From: Stomatobaculum sp.
GTDB lineage: Bacteria; Bacillota_A; Clostridia; Lachnospirales; Lachnospiraceae
DNA length: 40,235 nucleotides
Direction: 5' to 3'
Assembly (NCBI GenBank): GCA_017449925.1
Contig: JAFSYO010000039.1
Span: 1-40,235 of the forward strand
The translations under genes and the position numbers were made by a program. The notes beneath the pieces are model-generated. The model made no database searches and was not told where the DNA came from. It saw only the letters and a program-made list of their open reading frames with translations. Within the stretch, counting starts at the first letter, position 1. Each line of letters begins with the position of its first letter. Below, piece after piece: positions 7,782 through 15,808 of the stretch.

Positions 7782-9327
7782 AGGCATTGTCATTAGCCTT
7801 TTATATTTACTGCTGACGCTCCTTCCCGTTATCTGCCTTATGATATCGGGAGGGGGCGCTGAAAAAGGAATACTGAATACACGCAGGGCAGGCCTGATGG
7901 TAAATTCGTTCTTTACAGCGTTTTTTACTGTGGCGGTCTGCTTGTGTTTTGCGGTCTTTGCCTCTTTGAGGATCAATGCAGGATTCAGGCAGAGGCCGCT
8001 GCTGCGCTGGTATTTTCTTCTGCTTGCGCCTGTCCCGCCATATATTTACGCGCTTTCCTACATGAATCTGCTTCGGTTCCTGGGGAGGATATTCCCGGAA
8101 GTATTAAGATACAGGATGACGGGGTTATTTCCCTGTGTTGTCGTGGAGACCTTTGTCTATCTGCCCTTTGCCTGTGCGGCTGCGCTGATCGCTCTGGAAC
8201 AGATCGATGCAAAGGAATGGGCTGCGGCTTTGGTGTTTGACAGTGCGGACAATGTGTTTTTCAAGGTCATTCTTCCAAAGCAGATTCCGTGGCTCCTCGC
8301 CATTGGTGCGGTCATCTTTGTTTTATCCATTACGGATTATTCTATTCCGTCACTGTTTCAGGTGAATGTCTATTCAATGGAAATATTCAGTGACTATTCG
8401 GCAGCAGGCCAGAGCGTCCATTCATTGTTTCTGTCGCTGCCGCTGATCATCGTAGCTGCTGCGGTGATCATTCTTTCCTTTCTCCCGCTGAAGAATATTT
8501 CAAATACAATGAAGACGGAAGCAGGTATCAGACCTGTGTATTCGCCGGCCCTGAATGCAGCGGGGGATGCTGCTGTCCTGATGACTTTACTGCAGATCAT
8601 CCTTCCGCTTATCTCATTTGTTCCCTATATTTTGGGTTCGGGCGCCGAGTTTGTTTCAGCTGCGGCAGAGCTGTGGAATTCATGTCTTTCCGGAGTGCTT
8701 GCCGTGCTTCTCCTGATGGTGCCGTCGGCGGCGATGGCTCTTCTTCTTACAGGGGACAACGGGCCCTGGAGACCTGTGATCTGGATGATAGCCGTGCTCC
8801 CTTTATGTATTCCGGGAGTACTTACAGGCATAGGGGTGCTGAAGCTGTTCAGTTCGACGCCGCTGTATGTTTTACGGACCGGAGTGTTTTTGCCTGCGGC
8901 GGGCCTTGCGATACGGTATTTGCCCTTTGCAATGCTTATACAGTACGGCTGCTATTTAAGGATAGACCGGAAGAGGATAGGAGCTGCAGCCTTACTGCAG
9001 CAGACCCCGGGCAGCGCATTTATAAAAGTCCAGCTTCCGCTCATGGCGCCTGGACTTGTGATATCAGGCATAATCGTATTTCTGCTGACTCTTGGAGATG
9101 TCGGCACGTCGCAGATCCTTATGACGCCCGGCAGGGAACCGATGTCCGTCAAGATATATAATTATCTGCATTATGGATCATCGGAGCTGGTGACTGTTTT
9201 CTGCCTGATGCAGATGGTGTTATGTGTCGTACTGATGGGTGCAGTTTATTTCTTTTCAGCACGGCTGAACATAATAAAGCCTTCTGAAGGAGTACGGGAA
9301 TATGTTCGAGATCAAAGGAATAACTAA
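7750..9327 (+). CDS. ABC transporter permease, two fused halves (Fe(III)/FbpB type)
   Basis: This 525-residue inner-membrane protein has about twelve membrane segments in two homologous halves, as in FbpB/SfuB-like iron permeases that need no separate second permease. Each half has a recognisable EAA-like cytoplasmic loop that docks the ATPase: LEQIDAKEWAAALVFDSA with VILPKQIPWL near residue 165, and RIGAAALLQQTPGSA with VQLPLMAPGL near residue 425. Start ATG 7750 sits inside the end of the binding-protein gene, with GGAGA upstream. The ATPase gene starts 26 bases before its stop. The partner genes on both sides make the transport role secure; the cargo is less certain. Confidence 0.85.
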   Translation: MTCRKFSRYSKGIVISLLYLLLTLLPVICLMISGGGAEKGILNTRRAGLMVNSFFTAFFTVAVCLCFAVFASLRINAGFRQRPLLRWYFLLLAPVPPYIYALSYMNLLRFLGRIFPEVLRYRMTGLFPCVVVETFVYLPFACAAALIALEQIDAKEWAAALVFDSADNVFFKVILPKQIPWLLAIGAVIFVLSITDYSIPSLFQVNVYSMEIFSDYSAAGQSVHSLFLSLPLIIVAAAVIILSFLPLKNISNTMKTEAGIRPVYSPALNAAGDAAVLMTLLQIILPLISFVPYILGSGAEFVSAAAELWNSCLSGVLAVLLLMVPSAAMALLLTGDNGPWRPVIWMIAVLPLCIPGVLTGIGVLKLFSSTPLYVLRTGVFLPAAGLAIRYLPFAMLIQYGCYLRIDRKRIGAAALLQQTPGSAFIKVQLPLMAPGLVISGIIVFLLTLGDVGTSQILMTPGREPMSVKIYNYLHYGSSELVTVFCLMQMVLCVVLMGAVYFFSARLNIIKPSEGVREYVRDQRNN

Positions 9328-9925
9328 AGATTACCCCTCCGTAAGGGCTTTGGACAATGTATCCCTGCGTATTGGTGATAAGGAGATGATATCCATACGC
9401 GGAGAGAGCGGCTGCGGCAAATCAACGCTTCTCCACGTTATTGCAGGTCTTGTCCCGGCGGATTCCGGAACGATCACAAAAAACAACGAACCGCTTTCTG
9501 ACGTTCCTCACAAGAGGGGCGTGGCAATGGTGTTCCAGGACAGCCTGCTGTTTCATAACATGACAGTGCGTGAGAACATACTTTTCGGCTGCCCGCACAA
9601 GGACAAGGGACAAAGAGAAAAGCTCATCAAAGAGCTGGCTGAGGCATACGGCATAGAAGATCTGGTGGAACGTTACCCCCATCAGATATCAGGAGGGCAG
9701 GCGCGCCGTGCCGCGCTGGCAAGGGCCCTGGCCTGCGGGAGGGAGCTCCTGCTGCTGGATGAGCCCTTTACGAATCTTGACAGGGAGCTGAAAGAGGGCA
9801 TTATCAAATGCACCAGGGAGTTCTGCAAAGGCAGGTGTGCTGTCCTGCTGGTCACCCACAATGAAGCGGAGGCGCTGGCTTTCTGTGACCGGCACTTACT
9901 TATGGAGGAAGGCAGGATTTCATGA
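9302..9925 (+). CDS. ABC transporter ATP-binding protein, short form
   Basis: This 207-residue ATPase energises the importer encoded just upstream. All nucleotide-site motifs are present in order: Walker A GESGCGKST (residues about 37-45), Q-loop VFQDS near 78, signature SGGQARRAALARAL near 130, Walker B LLLLDEPF near 155, and the switch His in VTHNEAEA near 185. It ends right after the H-loop region and lacks the C-terminal TOBE/regulatory domain of typical 340-residue FbpC-like proteins, so any regulation through that domain is absent. It overlaps the permease gene by 26 bases and the next gene by 4 (ATGA). Confidence 0.9.
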   Translation: MFEIKGITKDYPSVRALDNVSLRIGDKEMISIRGESGCGKSTLLHVIAGLVPADSGTITKNNEPLSDVPHKRGVAMVFQDSLLFHNMTVRENILFGCPHKDKGQREKLIKELAEAYGIEDLVERYPHQISGGQARRAALARALACGRELLLLDEPFTNLDRELKEGIIKCTREFCKGRCAVLLVTHNEAEALAFCDRHLLMEEGRIS

Positions 9926-10956
9926 ACAGAAAGAGTATACTGATACTTGCCATAGTTTTCGGGCTGCTCACTGCGGCGGGGGCTGTGTATCAGGTCATTA
10001 CAAGAAAGCCTGCGGCACCAAAGAATGAAGCGCTTACCGTACTGATGCCGGGAATCGAAATATCGGCGCTGTTCGACGACGGTGAGAGAGTATGGGCAGG
10101 AACAGGCGAAGGCATATGTATTCTTGACCGGGATACCGGGGAGAAAATAGAAAAGCTGGATGCAGATATCCACATGATCTTTTCTGCCATGATCACAAAG
10201 ACAGAGGACGGACTGATCTGGGCCGGGCACGAGGACGGGCTGAGCGCATTTGACAGCGGATACCGGGAAGTGTACAGGATATGCTCTCCTGAGATTCCCA
10301 AAGGTCGTGTGAATACGCTGCTGTCTGAGGAGGACGGCCTTTGGGCGGGGACCCAGGGCGGAGCTGCACATCTGTGCCTGAAGGGCGGATCATGGGAGGT
10401 CGATGAGATACTGACAAAGGAATCGGGACTGGCAGAGGACGTGGTCCAGGTGATCAGGAGGGTCGGCGATGAATTGTGGTTCGGCTCATATCTCGCAAGG
10501 GAAAAGGGCGGCATCAGCATTCTTTCAGACGCAGGCTGGACCTATCTCAGCGTCGATGAGGGGATCCCTCACAGCTATATCAATGCAATACTCCCGCTTT
10601 CAGAAAACAAGGTGATCATAGGGAGCGGCCAGATGATCTACGGAGGTTTAAGCGTTGCCGAAAAGACGGATGGCAAATGGAAGATCACCCTCAACAGGGA
10701 CCAGAATGACGGCATTCCGGGAATGAAGGTACGCGACCTGTTCCTTGATTCTTCGGGACGGCTCTTTGTTACAACAGAAGCGGAAGGGATCATCATTCTT
10801 AATAGTCCCGACGGTCTTTACAAGACACCGCTCGAAGGAATGGTCATAAGCCAGGAGAACGGACTTGCGGATAATGAGGTCAAATGTATCGTCGAATGCG
10901 GTCAGTGCTATTTCCTCGGATGCAAGTACGGGCTGACAAGGTGGGATAAGAGCTGA
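9922..10956 (+). CDS. Membrane-anchored two-component-regulator-propeller-like protein
   Basis: This 344-residue protein has one N-terminal signal anchor (residues about 5-23), then a series of beta-propeller blades of the ligand-binding-sensor/reg_prop type. The blades share the pattern W.G...G...(L/F)D: VWAGTGEGICILDRDTG, IWAGHEDGLSAFDSG and LWAGTQGGAAHLCLKG, followed by LWFGSYLAREKGGISIL and a closing FLGCKYGLTRWD. The propeller would lie outside the membrane. Unlike two-component hybrids it carries no kinase or DNA-binding domain. Its 4-base overlap with the ABC ATPase gene ties it to the importer, perhaps as an extracellular accessory or sensing protein; that role is inference. Confidence 0.75.
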   Translation: MNRKSILILAIVFGLLTAAGAVYQVITRKPAAPKNEALTVLMPGIEISALFDDGERVWAGTGEGICILDRDTGEKIEKLDADIHMIFSAMITKTEDGLIWAGHEDGLSAFDSGYREVYRICSPEIPKGRVNTLLSEEDGLWAGTQGGAAHLCLKGGSWEVDEILTKESGLAEDVVQVIRRVGDELWFGSYLAREKGGISILSDAGWTYLSVDEGIPHSYINAILPLSENKVIIGSGQMIYGGLSVAEKTDGKWKITLNRDQNDGIPGMKVRDLFLDSSGRLFVTTEAEGIIILNSPDGLYKTPLEGMVISQENGLADNEVKCIVECGQCYFLGCKYGLTRWDKS

Positions 10957-10980
10957 ATTCAGACATGTATTTCCTGAGCC

Positions 10981-11027
10981 CTGCGTCAGACAGCGGTCCT
11001 GCCGTCTGATGCAGAGCTCTTTTTTTG
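10981..11027 (+). terminator. Rho-independent terminator after the ABC/propeller operon
   Basis: CTGCGTCAGAC pairs with GTCTGATGCAG (one G-T pair), enclosing a smaller CGG/CCG pairing, and is followed by CTCTTTTTTT. It lies 25 bases after the stop at 10956. Confidence 0.88.
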
Positions 11028-11078
11028 TGCGAGTCCCGCAGACAGGACTTAAATATGAGTATACTGTGACATTGCGGG

Positions 11079-11087
11079 TGATATACT
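11079..11087 (+). promoter_or_regulatory. Candidate extended -10 promoter for the 11147-12452 unit
   Basis: TGATATACT is an extended -10 match between the preceding terminator and the first gene, 60 bases ahead of its start codon. The -35 region is weak. A second, similar GTATACTG lies 23 bases upstream. Confidence 0.4.
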
Positions 11088-11146
11088 GAATCGGAAAGAA
11101 AGGAACAATACATTCCTCAGTAACCAATATGCGAAGGAGGAGAGAC

Positions 11147-11467
11147 ATGAAAAAAATACTTATGCTGTATCTCGCACTGCTCCTGGCCCTCGGCGTGTTC
11201 GCCGGATGCAGCAGAAAGGCGCCGGGCAGCTACGAAGTCCTCGTGAACAATGAGGCCGGTGAGCCCGTTCCCGGTGTCTCGATCCAGTTCTGCTCGGACA
11301 CGGAGTGTCTTCTGGGCCAGACAGACGATAAAGGCGTCGCGGTTTTCGAAAAGGAGGCGGGCAAGTACACCGTACATGTGTACAAGGTGCCGGAGGGCTA
11401 CGAAAAAGACAGAACGGAGTATCCCGCGCCGGAGAAGCCCGGCCGGGTGACGATCGTCCTCAAGTGA
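11147..11467 (+). CDS. Small lipoprotein with a carboxypeptidase-regulatory-like (Ig-type) domain
   Basis: This 106-residue predicted lipoprotein has a KK-start, a hydrophobic core and lipobox VFAGC. The rest is a single beta-sandwich domain resembling SpaA/Cna-B or carboxypeptidase-regulatory folds: YEVLVNNEAGEPVPGVSIQF, GQTDDKGVAVFEKEAGKYTV and a final RVTIVLK strand. Such domains usually serve as surface spacers or binding modules. ATG 11147 is preceded by AAGGAGGAGAGAC; an ATG 18 bases upstream lies before that ribosome site and is rejected. The gene is followed 25 bases later by a secreted thioredoxin. Its C(S)D-TEC cysteine pair (residues about 49-53) could be a redox target of that neighbour. 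Confidence 0.78.
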   Translation: MKKILMLYLALLLALGVFAGCSRKAPGSYEVLVNNEAGEPVPGVSIQFCSDTECLLGQTDDKGVAVFEKEAGKYTVHVYKVPEGYEKDRTEYPAPEKPGRVTIVLK

Positions 11468-11492
11468 GAAAACAGTGGAAAGGAGGAAGAAC

Positions 11493-12452
11493 ATGAAAAG
11501 AAGGATAAGTATATTTATGCTGGCAGTCATGCTGGCGGCAGCGCTGAGCAGCACTGCTTTTGCGGATACGGGCATCGGTGTTGAACCGGGTCAGGCAATG
11601 CCGGACTTTACGGTGTCGCTTACAGACGGAACAACGGCCACTCTCTCAGAGATCCTGAAGGAGAAAGATCTGGTCGTACTTAATGTTTTTGCCAGCTGGT
11701 GCGCCCCCTGTGAAAAAGAATTCCCGGGCATGGAAAGCGTCTACCAGGCGAAGAAGGACCGGATGGAGATCCTGTCGGTCTCCGGGTATTCCGACGATAC
11801 CATGGAAGTCATTGCTGACTATAAGTCCGGTCACGGACTTTCCTTCCCGATGGGACTGACGGGCGAAGGGCTGAGCTTTCTGAGGGTCAGCGGTTATCCG
11901 ACCACTGTTTTCATCGACCGCGACGGAAAGGTCGGCTTCGTCAAAGTCGGATCCTTCGCCGGTGAGGGGGACTTTGAGAAGAAGGTCAACGTCTTCCTCG
12001 CACCGGATTACGACGGGAAGCCCCTGGATTCTGAAAAGGCCTTCAATAGGACTCCGTTTATTTTGGGATGGCTTCTGATCGGCGGGCTCCTGCTGATCAT
12101 CGGCAGATGGGGAATGTTCCGCAAGGCGGGCAGGAAAGGCTGGCACAGTCTGATTCCGTTCCTGAACACCTATGAGGAGTACGCTGTCTGCTGGAAGGGC
12201 TGGCTGGGTCTCATTTTCGAAGTCTGCAAAAAACTGATCCTTGTTGCCAGCATACCCCAGGCCGCCTATTACGGTTTGATCGCCGTCGTCCTGCTGATCA
12301 GTATCCCGGAGAACCTGAAGCTGGCGAAAGCCTTCGGAAAGGGCAAGGTCTTCGGTGCACTGATGGTCCTTCCCGTTTTCAAGGAGATCGGAAGGCTGAT
12401 CCTCGGCGCGGGCAAGGCCAGGTACCAGGGTTCTGAAGTGTCTGCGGCGTAA
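11493..12452 (+). CDS. Secreted TlpA/ResA-like thioredoxin fused to a DUF5684-like membrane domain
   Basis: This 319-residue protein has a cleavable signal sequence (ending near AFADTG), then a thioredoxin fold of the TlpA/ResA type at residues about 30-160. The redox motif is WCAPC in NVFASWCAPCEKEF, and the cis-Pro loop is SGYPTTVFIDRDG. After a linker comes a membrane domain of about 130 residues with two to four hydrophobic helices and the sequence KAGRKGWHSLIPFLNTY, typical of the DUF5684/signal-peptidase-associated family. The thioredoxin part would act outside the membrane on disulfides. AGGAGG sits seven bases before ATG 11493. The fusion is unusual to me; domain names are from recognition, not a search. 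Confidence 0.82.
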   Translation: MKRRISIFMLAVMLAAALSSTAFADTGIGVEPGQAMPDFTVSLTDGTTATLSEILKEKDLVVLNVFASWCAPCEKEFPGMESVYQAKKDRMEILSVSGYSDDTMEVIADYKSGHGLSFPMGLTGEGLSFLRVSGYPTTVFIDRDGKVGFVKVGSFAGEGDFEKKVNVFLAPDYDGKPLDSEKAFNRTPFILGWLLIGGLLLIIGRWGMFRKAGRKGWHSLIPFLNTYEEYAVCWKGWLGLIFEVCKKLILVASIPQAAYYGLIAVVLLISIPENLKLAKAFGKGKVFGALMVLPVFKEIGRLILGAGKARYQGSEVSAA

Positions 12453-12484
12453 CAAAACAGATAAACGCTCCGCGGGGATGCACA

Positions 12485-12554
12485 CGCGCGCGGTATGGAA
12501 GTTGCTGCCTGACGGCAGCCCGCGCGCGGCGCGCAAGTCCCGCAAGCGGGACTT
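12485..12554. repeat. GC-rich double hairpin between convergent genes, possible terminator
   Basis: Two adjacent hairpins fill the gap between the convergent genes ending at 12452 and 12559. The first pairs CGCGCGCGG (12485-12493) with CCGCGCGCG (12520-12528) and encloses a perfect GCTGCC-TGAC-GGCAGC stem. The second, 12535-12554, is AAGTCCCGC-AA-GCGGGACTT. Neither has a clear U-tract on either strand, so a bidirectional transcript-end or mRNA-protecting structure is plausible but unproven. Confidence 0.55.
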
Positions 12555-12558
12555 GAGT

Positions 12559-15399
12559 TTATGAAGAGGTCGGATTCTGTGGAGCGATCGGATCCTGTGG
12601 GGCGGGAGTTGTGTTCAGATTGTTGACGAGGCTTACAAGCGAACGGTACACCTGATAAGTAAGCATTTCCTTGTCGCTTTCGCGGCAGCTGAAGGCGATG
12701 CGTGCCTTGATGCCGCCCAGTTTGCCCGTATACGGGTTTTTCGAGGGCAGTGAAGAAACGCCCCAGTATTCCGCTTCCCCGATGATCTTCGGGAACATAT
12801 CCGGCAGTTTTTCGATTGCTTCCTTCAGGATCTCTTCTCCTTTTTCCAGTCCGATGGAGCGGCTGATGGGAATATCGACGATTACGGCGGAATTTTCACG
12901 GCTCTGGTTGGTCAGCTCTGAGATCGCGCTGTTGTTGATGATCTTAATGTCCCGGGTGTTGTCATCCATCAGTTTGGTGGTACGCATGGTGATATCCGTG
13001 ACGATGCCGCGGAACCCGTTGATCACAACGACATCTCCTACGGTAAAGTCTCCTTCGAAGATGATGAACATACCTGCCAGGACGTCGGCAATCAGGCTGT
13101 TGGCGCCCAGGGTAAAGATCAGGGCGGTGGCTCCCACGCCGCCGACCAGAGTCGCCGTGTTGACGCCGAACATGGACAGCGCGTAGATGATCATGACGAT
13201 GGTGCCGATATAGGTCAGGCCGCTGTCCAGAAGACGGCAGATCGTCATTCCCTTCGGACTCAGGTATTTGCCGATCAGGAGCAGGATCACGTCGATCAGG
13301 CGCTGGACGGCGAATACCACGCTGAACAGCATGATACTGGTGGTGACGGTGGCTGCGTTGACGCCGCGGATCCAGGTGCCGCGGACAATGTTGTAGGTCA
13401 GCCCTGCCGGATTTCCTTTCGTGGTGAAGTACAGGATGGATGTCAGCAGGAATACCAAGAGCATGAAGTTGCTGACATATTCGCGGATAGAAGGATACTC
13501 TTCTTTGTGGGCAATGCTATCCGGGACGGGATCGCCGGAGAAGTCCCGCTTCTGGGCTGCAAGGGTCTCCTTGATCAGAGGCCTGCAGACAGCAAAGAAC
13601 AGCACAAAGACCAGCAGGAGAGTGAGGATCAGCACGCCGCCTATGAACACCAGTGCGGTCTCGTTTTCACTGCCGACGATCACATAGTAGCTGCCGAAGC
13701 TGAACACGACAGAATAGCATTTATTGCCGTCGAAGTTGATAATGCCTTCGTAATCGTCGAGAAGAAGATCTGTGTGTATCCCGTGTTCCGCAGCGGATTC
13801 TCCGACCCAGCTTTTCCAGGTGCTGGCGACGATCTTGCCGTCTGCGCCGCTTTCCACGACTACAGCATGCAGCGTGTCGAGAATGTGCAGGTCGCCGATG
13901 ACTTCCTCCAGTCGGGTATCCCGCAGCAGTTCGTCCAGCTGACTCTGTTTGACACAGAGTTCCACCCATCCGCTGGACTTTTTGGTCTCGTCGACTATCA
14001 CAGCGCGGTAATACCTGTTTTCCGGAGTTTTGCCGTCATCCTCGGCGGAGGAAGAATTCTGCAGATCTGCGAAACCGTAAACGTCAATGCTTTCATCGAC
14101 TGCGCGGTGCAGCAGTTCGTCGGAAGCAAGAAGAGTGCCGTCCGCGTTGAAGACCTTAAGACCGGAACCGCCGAGAGTATGATCCAGATCGTGCAGGAAG
14201 TCCACGTCGATCAGCTGCGGGTCCTCCGACAGGACCGAAGCTGCTGTCTGTGCCCGGGACACATACATGGAATCGAATTCTTTTGTAATGTTTGTGGCCC
14301 GTTCGTCTTCTTTTGCCAGGACTTTTTTCAGATATTCTGTCTGATCTGTGGCTCCCTGCTGGGCCAGGTTTACGCCGCTCAGCATCTGGACCACGATCAC
14401 GCTGGCAAGTGTAAGCAGAAACGCCATGGCCAGGGCGGGAATGCTCCTTCTCACCGCCGCGAAGTATTCTTCGCCGGGGCTGACCTCCGGCCGGTACAGA
14501 CGGGTCTTCCAGATGCACTGGCCAAAGAGGATCATGATGGAGCAGCAGAGATACCACAGGATCCAGCTTCTTTTCCGGCCGAAGCGGAACAGCGTGGCAG
14601 ATTCAGTAACATCGATCACGAAATCTTCGTTATCCGTGTAAGCGGCGGTGTAAAGAAGATACTTTCCTGTGGGGATCCCGTTTGCCCCGGAGTTCCATGT
14701 GATCTTCAGCGCGGTCCTCTGCCCGTCGTTTTTTGCCTTTTTCATGAGAGCCGCCGGATTCAGTTTCCCGCTTTCCAGCATGCGGCTGATCATGTTCCGC
14801 AGGGCTTCTTCGTTCTCATCCTTTGGATAGAAGGACAGAGAGCCCTCATGCAGAATGCATATATATCCGGGCAGACCGGCTTGCAGCTGGCTCAGGAAGT
14901 AACTTTCGTCTTCCAGGAAAGTCAGACGGTCGCTTTTCGCGCTGGTGAGGAAGGTAAGTGCCAGCAGCCGTCCGTCCTCCAGTTCCGCAGAGCAGACAGC
15001 TGTTTCTCCGATGCTTACCTGCTCTGAAAGGGTCTCGTACTCCTTTGCAGAGACGATCTGCGCTTTTTCCGCACCCAGGGTGCGGGCGATCGACGACAGT
15101 TTCTCTTCTTCGCCGTAGTGCTTTTCGTCATGGGTAAAAATCAGTGCTGCCTGCTGGGCGCGCTTTTGGTAATCTTCTGTCAGCCACCAGTTCCACCATT
15201 CCTCTGTTTCCTGGAGGTAGATCGCGCGCATACGCGGATAATCATCCAGACGCTGAGAGATGAAATCGATCCTGCTGACGGCATTCATGATCCCCCTAAG
15301 CGGCAGAATCAATATAAGAAACAGGGCAGCTCCAGCAAGAAAAATAAAAGAGATCCGCATAATGGAAGCTTTTCGCTTCGGATTAAATATATTCAGCAT
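12559..15399 (-). CDS. Large MscS-type mechanosensitive channel with extracytoplasmic sensor regions
   Basis: This 946-residue membrane protein has a first membrane segment near residues 15-35. A first extracytoplasmic region of about 230 residues follows, then two close membrane segments, and a second extracytoplasmic region of about 260 residues resembling a Cache sensor (GLKVFNADGTLLASDE, LHAVVVESGADGKIVAS). Several further membrane segments lead to a canonical MscS pore and beta domain (VGGVGATALIFTLGANSLI, VGDVVVINGFRGIVTDITMR) from about residue 730. The protein ends in a Pro/Asn/Gln-rich tail. MscS cores are usually about 280 residues, so the sensory front is exceptional. I start at 15399, where GAGGTC precedes ATG; an upstream ATG at 15462 also exists. 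It is divergent from the Tat-RiPP cluster and shares its 199-base intergenic region. Confidence 0.85.
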   Translation of the reverse strand: MLNIFNPKRKASIMRISFIFLAGAALFLILILPLRGIMNAVSRIDFISQRLDDYPRMRAIYLQETEEWWNWWLTEDYQKRAQQAALIFTHDEKHYGEEEKLSSIARTLGAEKAQIVSAKEYETLSEQVSIGETAVCSAELEDGRLLALTFLTSAKSDRLTFLEDESYFLSQLQAGLPGYICILHEGSLSFYPKDENEEALRNMISRMLESGKLNPAALMKKAKNDGQRTALKITWNSGANGIPTGKYLLYTAAYTDNEDFVIDVTESATLFRFGRKRSWILWYLCCSIMILFGQCIWKTRLYRPEVSPGEEYFAAVRRSIPALAMAFLLTLASVIVVQMLSGVNLAQQGATDQTEYLKKVLAKEDERATNITKEFDSMYVSRAQTAASVLSEDPQLIDVDFLHDLDHTLGGSGLKVFNADGTLLASDELLHRAVDESIDVYGFADLQNSSSAEDDGKTPENRYYRAVIVDETKKSSGWVELCVKQSQLDELLRDTRLEEVIGDLHILDTLHAVVVESGADGKIVASTWKSWVGESAAEHGIHTDLLLDDYEGIINFDGNKCYSVVFSFGSYYVIVGSENETALVFIGGVLILTLLLVFVLFFAVCRPLIKETLAAQKRDFSGDPVPDSIAHKEEYPSIREYVSNFMLLVFLLTSILYFTTKGNPAGLTYNIVRGTWIRGVNAATVTTSIMLFSVVFAVQRLIDVILLLIGKYLSPKGMTICRLLDSGLTYIGTIVMIIYALSMFGVNTATLVGGVGATALIFTLGANSLIADVLAGMFIIFEGDFTVGDVVVINGFRGIVTDITMRTTKLMDDNTRDIKIINNSAISELTNQSRENSAVIVDIPISRSIGLEKGEEILKEAIEKLPDMFPKIIGEAEYWGVSSLPSKNPYTGKLGGIKARIAFSCRESDKEMLTYQVYRSLVSLVNNLNTTPAPQDPIAPQNPTSS

Positions 15400-15536
15400 A
15401 TCATGACCTCGATGTGTGTTCGGCAAAACATGGTCTCCGGGAGAACAATAATCAAAAAACATTCTAACATATCAAGGTGCACACAGGAAGATGTCAATTT
15501 ATATCGCAAAACAAACTGCGCAGACCTGTTTTTCCG

Positions 15537-15545
15537 TGATATGAT
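15537..15545 (+). promoter_or_regulatory. Candidate extended -10 promoter of the Tat-RiPP cluster
   Basis: TGATATGAT is an extended -10 match (TGn-TATGAT) 54 bases before the GTG start of tatA. The -35 region (CTGCGC about 18 bases upstream) is weak. On the opposite strand a TTGACA box at 15492-15497 may belong to the divergent channel gene. Confidence 0.45.
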
Positions 15546-15598
15546 ATGGTTAAGTAAAGCAGCAAAAGAGAACTGTCGATATTATGGAGGTGATACCA

Positions 15599-15808
15599 GT
15601 GAATTTAGGTTTGCCGGAAGTAATCCTGATTTTTGTTATCATTTTGCTTTTTGCCGGGCCGGATAAACTGCCGGAGACCGGAGAAGCGCTGGGAAAAGCG
15701 TTCCGCTCTTTCCGGACAGCTCTTTCCGGCGACGACCCGCATAAAAAAGAGGAAGTATCTGCGCAGAAGAAATCCGACCAGGACCCCCACAACACGGCTG
15801 AGACATGA
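15599..15808 (+). CDS. tatA: TatA-like twin-arginine translocase pore subunit
   Basis: This 69-residue TatA/E-family protein has a short N-terminal membrane helix (residues about 5-21, LPEVILIFVIILLFAGPDK). The hallmark hinge and amphipathic helix follow (KLPETGEALGKAFRSFRTAL), then a charged, disordered tail. TatA oligomers form the passage for folded proteins bearing RR signals. The start is GTG 15599 because a perfect GGAGGTGAT lies four bases upstream; an ATG at 15584 precedes that site and adds non-TatA residues. The hinge Phe-Gly is FAG here. It overlaps the next gene by 4 bases (ATGA), making a TatA-TatC-TatC order. No separate TatB is encoded, as in other Bacillota. Confidence 0.88.
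   Translation: MNLGLPEVILIFVIILLFAGPDKLPETGEALGKAFRSFRTALSGDDPHKKEEVSAQKKSDQDPHNTAET

Noticed and set aside
13507..15027. Long open frame (506 codons) on the plus strand
   Set aside because: It lies opposite the MscS gene; its translation has no domain pattern and the minus-strand frame shows clear MscS motifs.
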